Below, piece after piece: positions 1-8,903 of a DNA stretch of 64,000 nucleotides (its first letter is position 1; each line of letters begins with the position of its first letter). The notes below the pieces were generated by a model that ran no database searches, was not told the origin of the DNA, and was given only the letters and a program-made list of their open reading frames with translations. The stretch comes from CAWUIO01 sp963922455 (GTDB taxonomy: Bacteria; Bacteroidota; Bacteroidia; Cytophagales; Microscillaceae): contig CAWUIO010000022.1 in the NCBI GenBank assembly GCA_963922455.1, forward strand, positions 4,686-68,685, written 5' to 3'. Position numbers and translations under genes: made by a program.

Positions 1-111
1 GGCAAATACGTCCCAACAACGTAAGGGGCATTTATTTTGAACAGGGTCAGGCTTGATGCTCTGGGAAGCTTTCATCGCCTTCTCCACTTTATTATGAATT
101 TTCTTGCTCAT
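1..111 (-). CDS. Partial small hypothetical protein (N-terminal part)
   Basis: An ATG on the minus strand at 111 opens a frame that runs off the left edge of the window without a stop. The 37 visible residues are basic at first (MSKKIHNKVEKAMKASQ) and then contain a Cys-Pro-Leu-Arg-Cys stretch near residue 30. The two closely spaced cysteines could be structural or metal-binding, but too little is visible. No family is recognised. The 190 bp between this gene and the next minus-strand gene hold no clear promoter. Confidence 0.45.
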   Translation of the reverse strand, partial: MSKKIHNKVEKAMKASQSIKPDPVQNKCPLRCWDVFA

Positions 112-301
112 ACTATATTGTAATCCTATGTGAGTGTCCTTTTTTAAGGCTTAGGAAATGCTAGAATCTCCAATATCATTAATCTATAAAGAAGCAAAAG
201 GTTTGAACTAGACCCATTTTTTTATAAATAGGTTGGAAACTAGTCCTAAAAAAACGGGAAGGGAACAAAAAAATTAGATTCCTTAAATTACGAGGCGTTG
301 A

Positions 302-805
302 TTAAGCGGGAGCGATTTTTTGAAAGCTGTCAATCACGGTTTTGAGAGCAATAAACATAAGGCCCAAATTATCGGCATAGACCACATTTTCGTCGGGTTC
401 TTCTTCATCTTCTAGCAAGCCAATTAATACAAATTGCAATAAATCGCCCTGGGGATGGTTTTCCATCATTTGTTCAGCAAATTCTTGAAAGCCTTCTTCC
501 GACTCTTCCGATAGATAATGGAGCATATCATCATTGTCCATTTCGGCACTTTCTAAAGTTTCCCCATCTACTTGGGCCAATTTATTTCGCGTCTCTGCAT
601 AGGTGTACCAAACTTTAAATCCCAAATAAAAAAGAAGTTCGCGCTCTTCCTCGGCTAGTTCGTCAAAGTGAATGGCCATGAGGTAAGCCATCACAAAAGG
701 TTGTTCCCCAGAAAAGCGATCAATGAGCGATTGAATTTGATCTTCGTCCAGGTCATTTACTCTTTCAGAAAAGGCTTCTATTTGGCTAAACTCAATGAGA
801 GACAT
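302..805 (-). CDS. Acidic hypothetical protein, 167 aa
   Basis: A complete ORF with an ATG start and very acidic composition: runs of Glu and Asp around residues 95-105 and 130-140. There is no signal peptide and no membrane segment, so it is probably cytosolic. The predicted structure is mostly helical, with an amphipathic start (MSLIEFSQIEAFSERV). I do not recognise the family. It is transcribed away from the ComEC gene, with a dispersed repeat between the two starts. Codon use and GC look like those of its neighbours. Confidence 0.7.
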   Translation of the reverse strand: MSLIEFSQIEAFSERVNDLDEDQIQSLIDRFSGEQPFVMAYLMAIHFDELAEEERELLFYLGFKVWYTYAETRNKLAQVDGETLESAEMDNDDMLHYLSEESEEGFQEFAEQMMENHPQGDLLQFVLIGLLEDEEEPDENVVYADNLGLMFIALKTVIDSFQKIAPA

Positions 806-950
806 AATTTTACTGATTATTAGATCCTTAAATTAGAGTATTTCTCTTTTTTTAAACAAATTTTGATAAAATAATTTTGGGAAGTACGTATGGGCTTAGG
901 CTAGGCATAGGGCAAGAAATGGGCTATACACGGGGTATGCACCCATGACA

Positions 951-1082
951 GGGGCTTCCCCGCGCAGGGAGTTTAGGCGTATGATAGGTACGTATTTGCT
1001 GGCGCGGGTCGGGCTTTCGCTACTCGCCGGCCCTCCCGCCAGCCAGCGGCGGGCTCAAACATGCCGCTCTATCCCTAAGCCT
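951..1082 (-). repeat. Dispersed intergenic repeat, copy 1 (core type A)
   Basis: Read on the minus strand it begins GGCTTAGGGATAGAGCGGC, passes through GGCGAGTAGCGAAAGCCCG, and ends with arms CCCGCGC/GCGCGGG around a ~35-nt spacer, closing in AAGCCCC. It lies between two divergent genes, in a 360-bp gap that holds nothing else I can name, so it cannot simply be a terminator. Strand here means the orientation in which GGCTTAGGGAT comes first. Confidence 0.85.
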
Positions 1083-1165
1083 TAAGCCAAAAGCTGCACG
1101 TACCTAGTAAAGCTTTGATATGCTTGATTTCTTGGTGTATCTTAGGTTTTGATTTTTCCTAGCCT

Positions 1166-3286
1166 ATGCACAGCTGGTCTCCGGTATTTTATCTTCGGTT
1201 CTTGGCCTACCTAATATTGGGTTTTGGGGCCTATTATGCCTTGCAGCCCACTACGCAAGTAATGTATATGGTGTATCCAATTTTATGGCTACTCTATCTA
1301 GTACTGCTTCAAGTATACCAGCGATTTACCTATCCGTACGCACCCTTACTTTTAGGCATTCTAGGGGGGATGATCCTCATGTTGAGCGGGGGCCTGCGCG
1401 TGGGGCAAATAGAAAATAGGCTCGAGCAAGCTCAGTCAGCCCGTTTGGATAGTGTTCAAGCCTTACAAGTTATTTTAGAAGAAGACTTTCGCCTCAAAGG
1501 AAATTATTGGCGGGGTATCGCTCAAGTCGAATCCTATCGTAGAGGGGGACGCTGGCAAGATGCCCGGGCCAAGCTTTTACTCTATGTACCGGCTCAAGAT
1601 TCTTTATTGACTCAAGAAAAACTTCTATACCAAAGCCGGTTCATCCTTCGAGGGAAAGCCCAACTAGTAAATCCGCCGTCTAATCCAGGCACATTTAATT
1701 TTCAGGCTTTTTATAGAAATCAAGGGATGGTTTATCAATATTTTGCTAAACCCAGGCGCTACCATGCTCTTCCTTCAGCCGAGGCTCCCAGCTTGTTTGG
1801 GTTTATGTATGCCCTAAGACGGAATTTGGCCCATATAATCGATTCCCGCCTCCCAGGAGAAGAAGATCAAGCCATCGTAAGTGCCCTATTACTGGGAATT
1901 AAAAACGGTTTAAACCCGGAGATTAAAGCCGTATTTGCCGATTCAGGTTTGATGCATATTCTAGCAGTTTCTGGATTACATGTGGGTTTTCTGGTCTGGT
2001 TACTCCATATCATCTTTCGTGGCCTCCTAGGACTGCCATACGGCAAGGGGATCTATACGGGGATCCTAATTTTGCTGCTTTGGGGCTATGTTATTTTGAC
2101 GGGCAGCTCTCCTTCTGTTTTACGGGCAGTTTGTTTATTCTCCTTTATTTTAGTGGGAAGGGTTTGGAATAAACGACCAAATTACTACAACCTCTTGGCT
2201 GCCTCGGCCTTCTATCTGCTTTTGTATGATCCCTTCTTAGTGTTTTCGGTAGGCTTTCAATTATCGTATGCGGCCGTGGCTGCGATCTTGTATATACAGC
2301 CTCGCTTATATCGCCTTTGGGAACCCCAATCTTGGATCCTACAGTATATTTGGGCTTTGCTTACAGTGAGTGTAGCCGCCCAGCTCGGTACGTTTCCGCT
2401 CAGTGTGTATTATTTCCATCAATTCCCCAATTATTTTCTGGTAGCCAATGTCCTCATTTTGCCCTTAGTCCCCCTTATTTTGTATGGAGCTTGGGCCATG
2501 GTTTTGTTTTCTTGGATACTCCCACTTTCTCAATTTATAGCTTTGCTTTTAGCGTATGTATTGCGGGGGGTATTGTTTTTAACTAGCCTTATTCAAGACT
2601 TACCGGGAGCTACCTGGGATGGGATTTATTGGTATGGCTCACAAGTAGTTTTGATGTACAGTATCCTTTTTTTATTTCTTAGTCAATTAAACCGGCCTCG
2701 GAAATGGGTGCCAGCTTGCGTACTTCTATTGGGCGTATTTTGGGCTATTTTAAGCTTAAACCAAGCATACAAGCAGCATACTCAAAGAGGTCTCGGTGTG
2801 TTTTCCCTGTATGCAAAAGGACTCGTGTATTTTTACCAAGGTTCTGAGGCTATATTACTTTGCGACTCAAGCCATAGGCCAAGGGAGAAAGACTGGCAAT
2901 ATACCATCAACCCAAGTCTGCATTACCAAGGAATACACAACATCCGTGCGTATCATATGGAAGATACGGTGAGCAACTTACCCAAACGAATCTTGGGAAA
3001 TCAAGCCTTAATTGTTTGGGGGAAGAAGAAAATCCTCTGGGCATATAAACCCTTAGAAGAAACAGATTTGCATCGACTGGAAAGTATACAACCCGATTAT
3101 TGGCTTCTTTCCAAGAATGCTCTTGAAAAGATCAGCGACTCGCTGGACCTCTCTACCATGGGGTATATTATTTTAGATAGCAGCATCCCCCCTTGGCAAG
3201 CTGAAAAATTTCTGGCTAAATCCACCCCATGGAAAGAGAAAATATTTCTGGTTTCTAAGCAGGGTGCTTGGAAAGTCAGCTTTTAA
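1166..3286 (+). CDS. comEC: ComEC/Rec2-family DNA internalization channel
   Basis: A 706-residue polytopic membrane protein. Two or three helices at the N-terminus are followed by a DUF4131-like OB-fold region (about 30-195), with GKAQLVNPPSNPGTFNFQAF typical of that domain. The Competence domain follows, with the hallmark ILAVSGLHVGFLVWLL near residue 270 and about eight more helices to residue ~535. The C-terminal ~170 residues are soluble, but the metal-binding histidines of the metallo-beta-lactamase domain of long ComEC proteins are not visible. In natural transformation, ComEC passes one DNA strand across the inner membrane. Start: ATG at 1166; no other start is needed. gapA follows 84 bp downstream with its own promoter. 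Confidence 0.9.
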   Translation: MHSWSPVFYLRFLAYLILGFGAYYALQPTTQVMYMVYPILWLLYLVLLQVYQRFTYPYAPLLLGILGGMILMLSGGLRVGQIENRLEQAQSARLDSVQALQVILEEDFRLKGNYWRGIAQVESYRRGGRWQDARAKLLLYVPAQDSLLTQEKLLYQSRFILRGKAQLVNPPSNPGTFNFQAFYRNQGMVYQYFAKPRRYHALPSAEAPSLFGFMYALRRNLAHIIDSRLPGEEDQAIVSALLLGIKNGLNPEIKAVFADSGLMHILAVSGLHVGFLVWLLHIIFRGLLGLPYGKGIYTGILILLLWGYVILTGSSPSVLRAVCLFSFILVGRVWNKRPNYYNLLAASAFYLLLYDPFLVFSVGFQLSYAAVAAILYIQPRLYRLWEPQSWILQYIWALLTVSVAAQLGTFPLSVYYFHQFPNYFLVANVLILPLVPLILYGAWAMVLFSWILPLSQFIALLLAYVLRGVLFLTSLIQDLPGATWDGIYWYGSQVVLMYSILFLFLSQLNRPRKWVPACVLLLGVFWAILSLNQAYKQHTQRGLGVFSLYAKGLVYFYQGSEAILLCDSSHRPREKDWQYTINPSLHYQGIHNIRAYHMEDTVSNLPKRILGNQALIVWGKKKILWAYKPLEETDLHRLESIQPDYWLLSKNALEKISDSLDLSTMGYIILDSSIPPWQAEKFLAKSTPWKEKIFLVSKQGAWKVSF

Positions 3287-3305
3287 CTCCACTGGTGGGA
3301 AAAAC

Positions 3306-3336
3306 TTGTCTAGTTTGGCTTTTATATCTAAGTTTG
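3306..3336 (+). promoter_or_regulatory. Predicted promoter of gapA (Bacteroidota type)
   Basis: TTG at 3306-3308, 20 bp, then an exact TAAGTTTG at 3329-3336. This matches the Bacteroidota -33/-7 pattern (TTG, then TAnnTTTG). It lies 34 bp before the gapA ATG. Confidence 0.65.
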
Positions 3337-3370
3337 TTAGGTAGGATTTTTCACATAAATATGTACTACG

Positions 3371-4360
3371 ATGTCAAAAATCAGAGTAGCAATTAATGGA
3401 TTTGGACGTATTGGTAGAATTACGTTCCGAGCCCTCTTGAACAAAGAAAATATAGAAGTGGTAGCAATCAACGATTTGACCGATACCACTACTTTAGCCC
3501 ACCTTTTAAAATATGACTCGATACACGGGAAGTTCCCAGGTGAAGTTTCTCACGATGATCAGCATATCATTGTAAATGGTACCCCAATTCGGGTTTTCTC
3601 CGAAAGAGACCCAGCCAATCTGCCCTGGGCCGATACCCAGGTTCAAACTGTGTTGGAATCGACTGGTATTTTCCGAGATGCTGAAGGTGCTGGCAAGCAT
3701 ATCCAGGCTGGAGCTTCCAAGGTAATTATCTCGGCTCCTGCCAAAGGTGATGTAAAAACAGTTGTTTTGGGAGTCAATGAGGATACCTTAAGTGGAGATG
3801 AGCAAATTATTTCCAATGCTTCTTGTACCACCAATTGCTTAGCCCCCATGGCCAAAGTTTTAGATGATACGTTTGGTATTGAAAAGGGATATATCACCAC
3901 AGTTCACGCGTATACAGCCGATCAAAGAATTCAAGACGCGCCTCATAAAGATTTGCGAAGAGCTCGGGCTGCGGCTTTATCGATCGTCCCAACCTCCACC
4001 GGGGCAGCCAAAGCTGTAGGATTAGTCCTACCTCACTTAAAAGGCAAGCTAGACGGGATTGCTATGCGGGTTCCCGTGCCCGATGGATCTTTAACCGATC
4101 TTACCGTTATCTTGAAACAAGAAGTAAGTGCCGAGCAAGTAAATGCAGCTATGCAGTCGGCCGCCCAGGGCGCCATGCAAGGTATCCTTGAATATACCGA
4201 AGATGAATTAGTATCCACTGATATCATCGGAAACCCTCACTCTTGTATCTTTGACTCAAAAATGACTTCCTCAAATGGAACATTGGTCAAAGTAGTAGGC
4301 TGGTACGATAATGAGGCCGGATATTCCAATCGTTCAGCTGATTTGATTGCCAAAAACTAA
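3371..4360 (+). CDS. gapA: Glyceraldehyde-3-phosphate dehydrogenase, type I
   Basis: A glycolytic enzyme that oxidises glyceraldehyde 3-phosphate to 1,3-bisphosphoglycerate with NAD and phosphate. At 329 residues it has the family length. The N-terminal Rossmann motif is INGFGRIGR (8-16) and an Asp at the end of beta-2 (INDLTD) suggests NAD preference. The catalytic cysteine is C152 in SNASCTTNCLAP, the active-site histidine lies in TTVHAYTADQR, and the C-terminal WYDNEAGYSNR motif is intact. It is a single-gene unit: its own promoter lies upstream and a strong hairpin terminator starts 20 bp after the stop. Confidence 0.97.
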   Translation: MSKIRVAINGFGRIGRITFRALLNKENIEVVAINDLTDTTTLAHLLKYDSIHGKFPGEVSHDDQHIIVNGTPIRVFSERDPANLPWADTQVQTVLESTGIFRDAEGAGKHIQAGASKVIISAPAKGDVKTVVLGVNEDTLSGDEQIISNASCTTNCLAPMAKVLDDTFGIEKGYITTVHAYTADQRIQDAPHKDLRRARAAALSIVPTSTGAAKAVGLVLPHLKGKLDGIAMRVPVPDGSLTDLTVILKQEVSAEQVNAAMQSAAQGAMQGILEYTEDELVSTDIIGNPHSCIFDSKMTSSNGTLVKVVGWYDNEAGYSNRSADLIAKN

Positions 4361-4379
4361 GTTTTAAAAATAGGTATTC

Positions 4380-4408
4380 GAAAGCTACCCGAAAGGGTAG
4401 CTTTTTTT
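4380..4408 (+). terminator. Rho-independent terminator of gapA
   Basis: Perfect stem AAAGCTACCC / GGGTAGCTTT with a GAAA loop, followed by a run of T. Confidence 0.85.
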
Positions 4409-5194
4409 ATTTATAAGTGTAGGAAGTATCCCCAACTTGAGTAAAGGAACAACAAGCCTTATTCGGCCACCTCTTGCATTTGAAAGAAGGGGAAGCCCTG
4501 CAAAATCCGCACCTATCTTGCGTATCCTCGAAAATGTTAACAAAAGGTAAGAAGTGTTTAGGGTACATGGCTAAAATTCTCAAAAAGAAGGTGTGCTTTT
4601 TAAGGCAAAAATGCACGGCTTCTAACAAAGGTTCTGTCCGGAATTTTAGCAGTTAAGTGCTTGATTTTGAGTACTTTAACAGAAGTGGGTGTACTTGGTG
4701 CCCGGCTTTGTTAATGAGTAAAATCTTAGTTTTTTTTTGTCAGAAAAATTGAAAAACTCAAAAAAAAGTTGTTTTTTTGCTGTGAGCTTTAAGTAGTATC
4801 ACTTCGTAATCCGGCATTAATCTCTTTCTTCCACCACCCCAAAACGGGCTATTAATAAATTGACTTGTAGTTTAGACTGGATTAGCTTGTATTATAATAA
4901 GTTATTTCAAATTTAACTCGCAAGATAGTGTGATAGCATTGTTAATTAAAGCTTTTCACCAATAATAGTCTTTATACTTTGCCCAATTGACTTGATTTGT
5001 TATTTACATGCTATGATCAAGATTGTTATCTTTTTCATAAAAAACCTTGCGTGAACAATAGAATAAATACAATAGTTCCAAAATTAGTGACAAACTACCT
5101 TCACATGGTTGCGATTAAGAATTAATTCGCTAACCTTTGTAGGAGGGAATACTGACAGTATAAACCATCATACAGCATTATCAAAAAACAACCT
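4409..5194. other. 785-bp AT-rich intergenic region, no convincing gene
   Basis: This stretch holds short ORFs on both strands (4474-4656 and 4407-4628), but neither has a recognisable protein or a plausible start context. It includes A- and T-rich runs around 4730-4790. Apart from the gapA terminator at its left edge and a candidate promoter at its right edge I see nothing specific. A small RNA or long leader cannot be excluded. Confidence 0.5.
5109..5139 (+). promoter_or_regulatory. Candidate promoter of the T9SS peptidase gene
   Basis: TTG at 5109-5111 and AACCTTTG at 5132-5139, 20 bp apart: one mismatch to TAnnTTTG. It would give a leader of about 50 nt. Confidence 0.45.
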
Positions 5195-8137
5195 ATGAAA
5201 CGCGTGAACCCTAGAAAATGGATTGGTTTCCTGTGCTTGTTAGCGCTTCTAATGATAGATTCGCTTTCGGCCCAAGAGATCAAAATTTCTACTCCCTTGA
5301 TCGCTACGAGCCCTAATGTATTGCAAAGTTCCAATTACAAAGCAATTATGGGAAGTTCGTCCAAGTTGAGTACGGCTCTTTTACAAGTACACGAGCAGGC
5401 TCAAGCTCAGCACGTATCCTCTAGTGCCTTGTCACTGGGTTCACCAAGCTTTCAAACCAAGCACTTGCTTGAATCTGAAGGTAAAATATTGATTCAGATT
5501 TTAGCGAAAAAGGATGCGGCTATCCTGCAAAATTCTTTGGGTTCTTATGTACAAGTCGTTGGGGCTTATCAGAAAGTACTAAATGCTTGGATTAATCCAT
5601 TGGATATCCCTCGCCTGGCTCTTGAAGAAGAAGTTCAGTTTGTAAGCCCAGTTTATCGCCCAAATCGTTTTGCTGGATCTGTGATAAGCCAAGGTGACTC
5701 GGTCATTGGGACAGACTTCATCCGCAACCTTTTTGGGTTTACGGGTGCCGGTTCCAAAATTGGTATTTTGTCAGATAGTTATGATTTATTAAACGGAGAG
5801 TCGGTGGCCATTATCACGGGAGACCTCCCCGGTACTGGTAATCCAGATGGTAATACCACCCCCGTACAGGTAATAGAAGAATTTCCCTTTGGGCTTGGCC
5901 AAGACGAGGGCCGGGCCATAGCCGAGATTATTCACGATATAGCTCCTGGCGCCGAATTGGCCTTCCACACTGGTTTTTTAGGAGAAGCCAATTTTGCCGA
6001 AGGGATACAAGAGTTAATTGATGCCGGAGCAAATATTATAATCGAGGATATTATCTATCCCACAGAGCCATTCTTTCAAAATGGATTATCCGCCCAGGCT
6101 ATCAATGCTTCGGCAAACCAAAACGTAAGCACCATTTCGGCGGCAGGTAATTTAGGACGACAGTCCTACGAAAGCGACTTCCGTCCGGGAAGCCCTATGA
6201 CCCTTAATCGGGATTCTGTACTATTCGGGCCAGGTAATACACTGGGAGAATATGTGCTACACGATTTTGATCCGGGTGAAGGGGTGGACTATTTCCAAAG
6301 GGTTGATTTTAACCCTGATGATGAAATCTTGCTATCCTTTCAGTGGGACCAAACTTTTGCTTCCCTGTGTCAAGGGTGTGGAGGAGCCGAGTCTAATTTG
6401 GATATTTTTATTGCGGTACGCGATGAAGACCTTAGCAGTATCTTGGTAGGGGCCGTGGATTTAAACATCGGCAACGATCCAATTGAATTGCTTAGTGTTG
6501 CCAATGGAGATATCCCCACAGAAGCCTACATTCTTATCGGTAAACGTTTGGAAGAAGGAGCAACGAGTCCCGACCCTGAATTGATCAAATACGTTAATTT
6601 CCGGGATTCTATCGGCATTGAATACGCAAGCAATAGCTCAACCATTGTGGGGCACCTAAACACCACGGGAGGTATTGCCGTAGCTGCAGTTCCTTACTTT
6701 GATACGATACCTGAGCCTTTCACTTCCTTAGGAGGCACTCCGCTTCTTTTTGATGACCTTGGGCTCCGAACTACCCCATTGATTTTGGAGAAACCTGAAG
6801 TGAGTGCTCCTGACCAGGTAAATACAACGTTCTTTGCTGCTGGTAACGATATTGAGTCTGACGGTTCACCCAACTTTAGCGGGACTTCCGCTTCCGCTGC
6901 CCACGTAGCGGGACTTACAGCCTTAATACTCGAGTCGGCTGGGGTAAGCTTAGCCCCTTCTCAAATTCGTAGCTTGCTTACGAGTACCGCTCGAGACCTA
7001 GACGACCCTTTCACTCCGGGCTTTGATGTAGGCTATGATCCAATTACCGGCTTTGGTCTCGTTCAAGCCATCCCAGCGGTTAGCAACGCTCAGGGAATTT
7101 TAGTGGAATCCCTAGGCTTATACAATGCGGTGAGTGATACCTTACTGAGAAATTTATCAGATGGAGACCGGATCAATATTTCAGACCTCGGTACCAACAA
7201 TCTAACTATTCGGGCATTCACCCAACCAGAAATTATAGGAGGGGTATTTATTGACATTACGGGCGATTTGGTGAGCAGCCGTCAGGAATTGATCGAGCCT
7301 TATACTGCCTTTGCCAATATGAAAAACAACTTCTTCGGGCGTGAGTTTCAATTTGGAAATTATACGGTCAAAGCCACTCCGTTTAGCAACTCATTTAATA
7401 TCGGTACCATCGGCCTTGAAAAAGAAGTTAATTTCAGCTTAATCGAGCAAGTCGATGAATTTTTATTGATCAACTCTGCCTCGGATACGGTAATAAGCCC
7501 CATAGTAGACGGAAGTGTTGTATCCTTGAAAGAAACCGGAGATCGCCTAAACATCCAGGCCCTAACCACAGGAGACGAAAATGTAGGAAGTGTAGACATT
7601 GAGTTACGAGATGCCCTAAGCAATGCCCTAGTCGCTTCTCGGGTGGAAAATAATCCCCCCTACGCCCTCTTTGCCAATAATGGAAGTAACTTTTTAGATG
7701 GCTCCATCAGCCCAGGGTTTTACTTCTTAAAAGCTACTCCCTACGCCCAACGAGATGCTGTGGGCTTTATTGGTGACCCCATGCAGATTCTTATTGAGGT
7801 AGTAGACAGTATCACCAATACCTCGGGTGGCGAAATGATGGGGGCGAATACCCAAGGAAGAAAAGCTTTTCCGGCCTATTCTGTTAGGGCTTTCCCTAAC
7901 CCAACCCAGGAATCCTTACTGGTATCTTACAACTCAGAGAAGGTTGAAAAACTCCCTTTCCGCGTGACGCTCTATGATCAATCAGGTAAAATCGTTTACC
8001 AGAAACTGGAAAGCAATGCTAAGACCCCTGGGCATAAGATTGATGTGAAGCATATGGCCCTTGAAGAGGGTATTTATTTCTTAAAAGTGGAAGACACACT
8101 ACATCAGGAAGTAATCCGGATTGTCGTAGAAAAATAA
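5195..8137 (+). CDS. Secreted subtilase-like serine peptidase with T9SS sorting domain
   Basis: A 980-residue exported protein. A signal peptide (1-26, ending LSAQ) is followed by a propeptide-like region to ~150. The peptidase core comes next: Asp194 in GILSDSYD, a DEGRAIAEIIHDIAPGAEL block (237-255), and the serine box GTSASAAHVAGL with Ser565. A long insertion of about 200 residues lies before the serine box. The canonical HGTHVAG histidine box is absent; DEGRA and His247 occupy its place. After residue ~640 come two similar beta-rich modules. The C-terminal ~75 residues (AFPNPTQESLLVSYN ... GIYFLKVED) are a type A T9SS sorting domain. It is probably released or attached at the cell surface. 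Substrate unknown. Confidence 0.85.
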   Translation: MKRVNPRKWIGFLCLLALLMIDSLSAQEIKISTPLIATSPNVLQSSNYKAIMGSSSKLSTALLQVHEQAQAQHVSSSALSLGSPSFQTKHLLESEGKILIQILAKKDAAILQNSLGSYVQVVGAYQKVLNAWINPLDIPRLALEEEVQFVSPVYRPNRFAGSVISQGDSVIGTDFIRNLFGFTGAGSKIGILSDSYDLLNGESVAIITGDLPGTGNPDGNTTPVQVIEEFPFGLGQDEGRAIAEIIHDIAPGAELAFHTGFLGEANFAEGIQELIDAGANIIIEDIIYPTEPFFQNGLSAQAINASANQNVSTISAAGNLGRQSYESDFRPGSPMTLNRDSVLFGPGNTLGEYVLHDFDPGEGVDYFQRVDFNPDDEILLSFQWDQTFASLCQGCGGAESNLDIFIAVRDEDLSSILVGAVDLNIGNDPIELLSVANGDIPTEAYILIGKRLEEGATSPDPELIKYVNFRDSIGIEYASNSSTIVGHLNTTGGIAVAAVPYFDTIPEPFTSLGGTPLLFDDLGLRTTPLILEKPEVSAPDQVNTTFFAAGNDIESDGSPNFSGTSASAAHVAGLTALILESAGVSLAPSQIRSLLTSTARDLDDPFTPGFDVGYDPITGFGLVQAIPAVSNAQGILVESLGLYNAVSDTLLRNLSDGDRINISDLGTNNLTIRAFTQPEIIGGVFIDITGDLVSSRQELIEPYTAFANMKNNFFGREFQFGNYTVKATPFSNSFNIGTIGLEKEVNFSLIEQVDEFLLINSASDTVISPIVDGSVVSLKETGDRLNIQALTTGDENVGSVDIELRDALSNALVASRVENNPPYALFANNGSNFLDGSISPGFYFLKATPYAQRDAVGFIGDPMQILIEVVDSITNTSGGEMMGANTQGRKAFPAYSVRAFPNPTQESLLVSYNSEKVEKLPFRVTLYDQSGKIVYQKLESNAKTPGHKIDVKHMALEEGIYFLKVEDTLHQEVIRIVVEK

Positions 8138-8154
8138 AAACCCTATATCTTTCC

Positions 8155-8191
8155 AAAAAGGCCGTTTTTTCCAGAAAAACGGCCTTTTTTT
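8155..8191. terminator. Bidirectional terminator
   Basis: Stem AAAAAGGCCGTTTTT / AAAAACGGCCTTTTT between two convergent genes. A-rich and T-rich flanks let it serve both strands. Confidence 0.85.
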
Positions 8192-8717
8192 ATGAATTAG
8201 CCTTTGTCAATACTACCGAATAAATCGCACCACTGCCGTACCGGGCCGGTACCTGCGCCAAAGCCTCAAACCTCCAGGCCTCCAGCTGTTCTGATAATTT
8301 TGTAAATTTTTGTAAAGAGATAGGATAAGGATTCCAAGGAGGATTGGGAACCTCTTGATCATATTCTACCAATATGAAACGCCCCCCTGCTTTAAGGTAT
8401 CCTAAAATGTGTTTCAAAGTACGTAATGGCTCTGATATATAATGCAAGGCATTGGCCATCAATATCCCGTCCAAGAGAGGCAAGGGCATATCCCGGGTAA
8501 AATCCCCATCAATCACTTCCAAAGGTATTCGGGAGTCCCTTATTAGATTATACAACAAAACAGGACTTTTGTCCAAAGCATAGAGATGACTTCCCCCAGG
8601 CAACTGGGCCGACAGTAATTGGGTAAAAAAACCACTCCCGGCGCCTAAGTCTGCCCATACACCTGGCTTTTCTGCCAATCCTCCCCGGATTAATTCCAAG
8701 GCTGTATTTTGATCCAT
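8190..8717 (-). CDS. Class I SAM-dependent methyltransferase
   Basis: A small 175-residue Rossmann-fold methyltransferase of the Methyltransf_11/25 type. Motif I is VWADLGAGSGFFTQLL (21-36), followed by an acidic residue at the end of beta-2 (YALDKSP) and motif II/III DGILMANALHYI. A GGRFILVEYD strand lies near residue 125. The protein is short, with little beyond the cofactor-binding core, so the substrate cannot be told; it may act on a small molecule. The start ATG is 32 bp from a dispersed repeat. Downstream it meets the peptidase gene tail to tail. Confidence 0.8.
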   Translation of the reverse strand: MDQNTALELIRGGLAEKPGVWADLGAGSGFFTQLLSAQLPGGSHLYALDKSPVLLYNLIRDSRIPLEVIDGDFTRDMPLPLLDGILMANALHYISEPLRTLKHILGYLKAGGRFILVEYDQEVPNPPWNPYPISLQKFTKLSEQLEAWRFEALAQVPARYGSGAIYSVVLTKANS

Positions 8718-8748
8718 ACGTAAATTGTATAAAATAATAAAAAAATAA

Positions 8749-8879
8749 GGGGCTGCCCTTCCCTGAGCTGGCTAAACCACAAGCCTCCCCTAGGCTCAGG
8801 GAAGGTCGGGCTTTCGCTACTCGCTGCCTTTCCCCGCAAGGCCCATACGAGCTCAAACAGGCCGCTCTATCCCTCAGCC
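8749..8879 (-). repeat. Dispersed intergenic repeat, copy 2 (core type A2)
   Basis: On the minus strand: GGCTGAGGGATAGAGCGGCC, then GAGCTCGTATGGGCC and GCAGCGAGTAGCGAAAGCCC. The terminal arms here are CCTTCCCTGAGC / GCTCAGGGAAGG, twelve complementary bases that differ from the arms of other copies. Confidence 0.85.
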
Positions 8880-8903
8880 AAAAAAACTAAATTTAAACAG
8901 CTA

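Noticed and set aside
4474..4656. Short ORFs after gapA on both strands
   Set aside because: Overlapping, without homology, start context or membrane/signal features.
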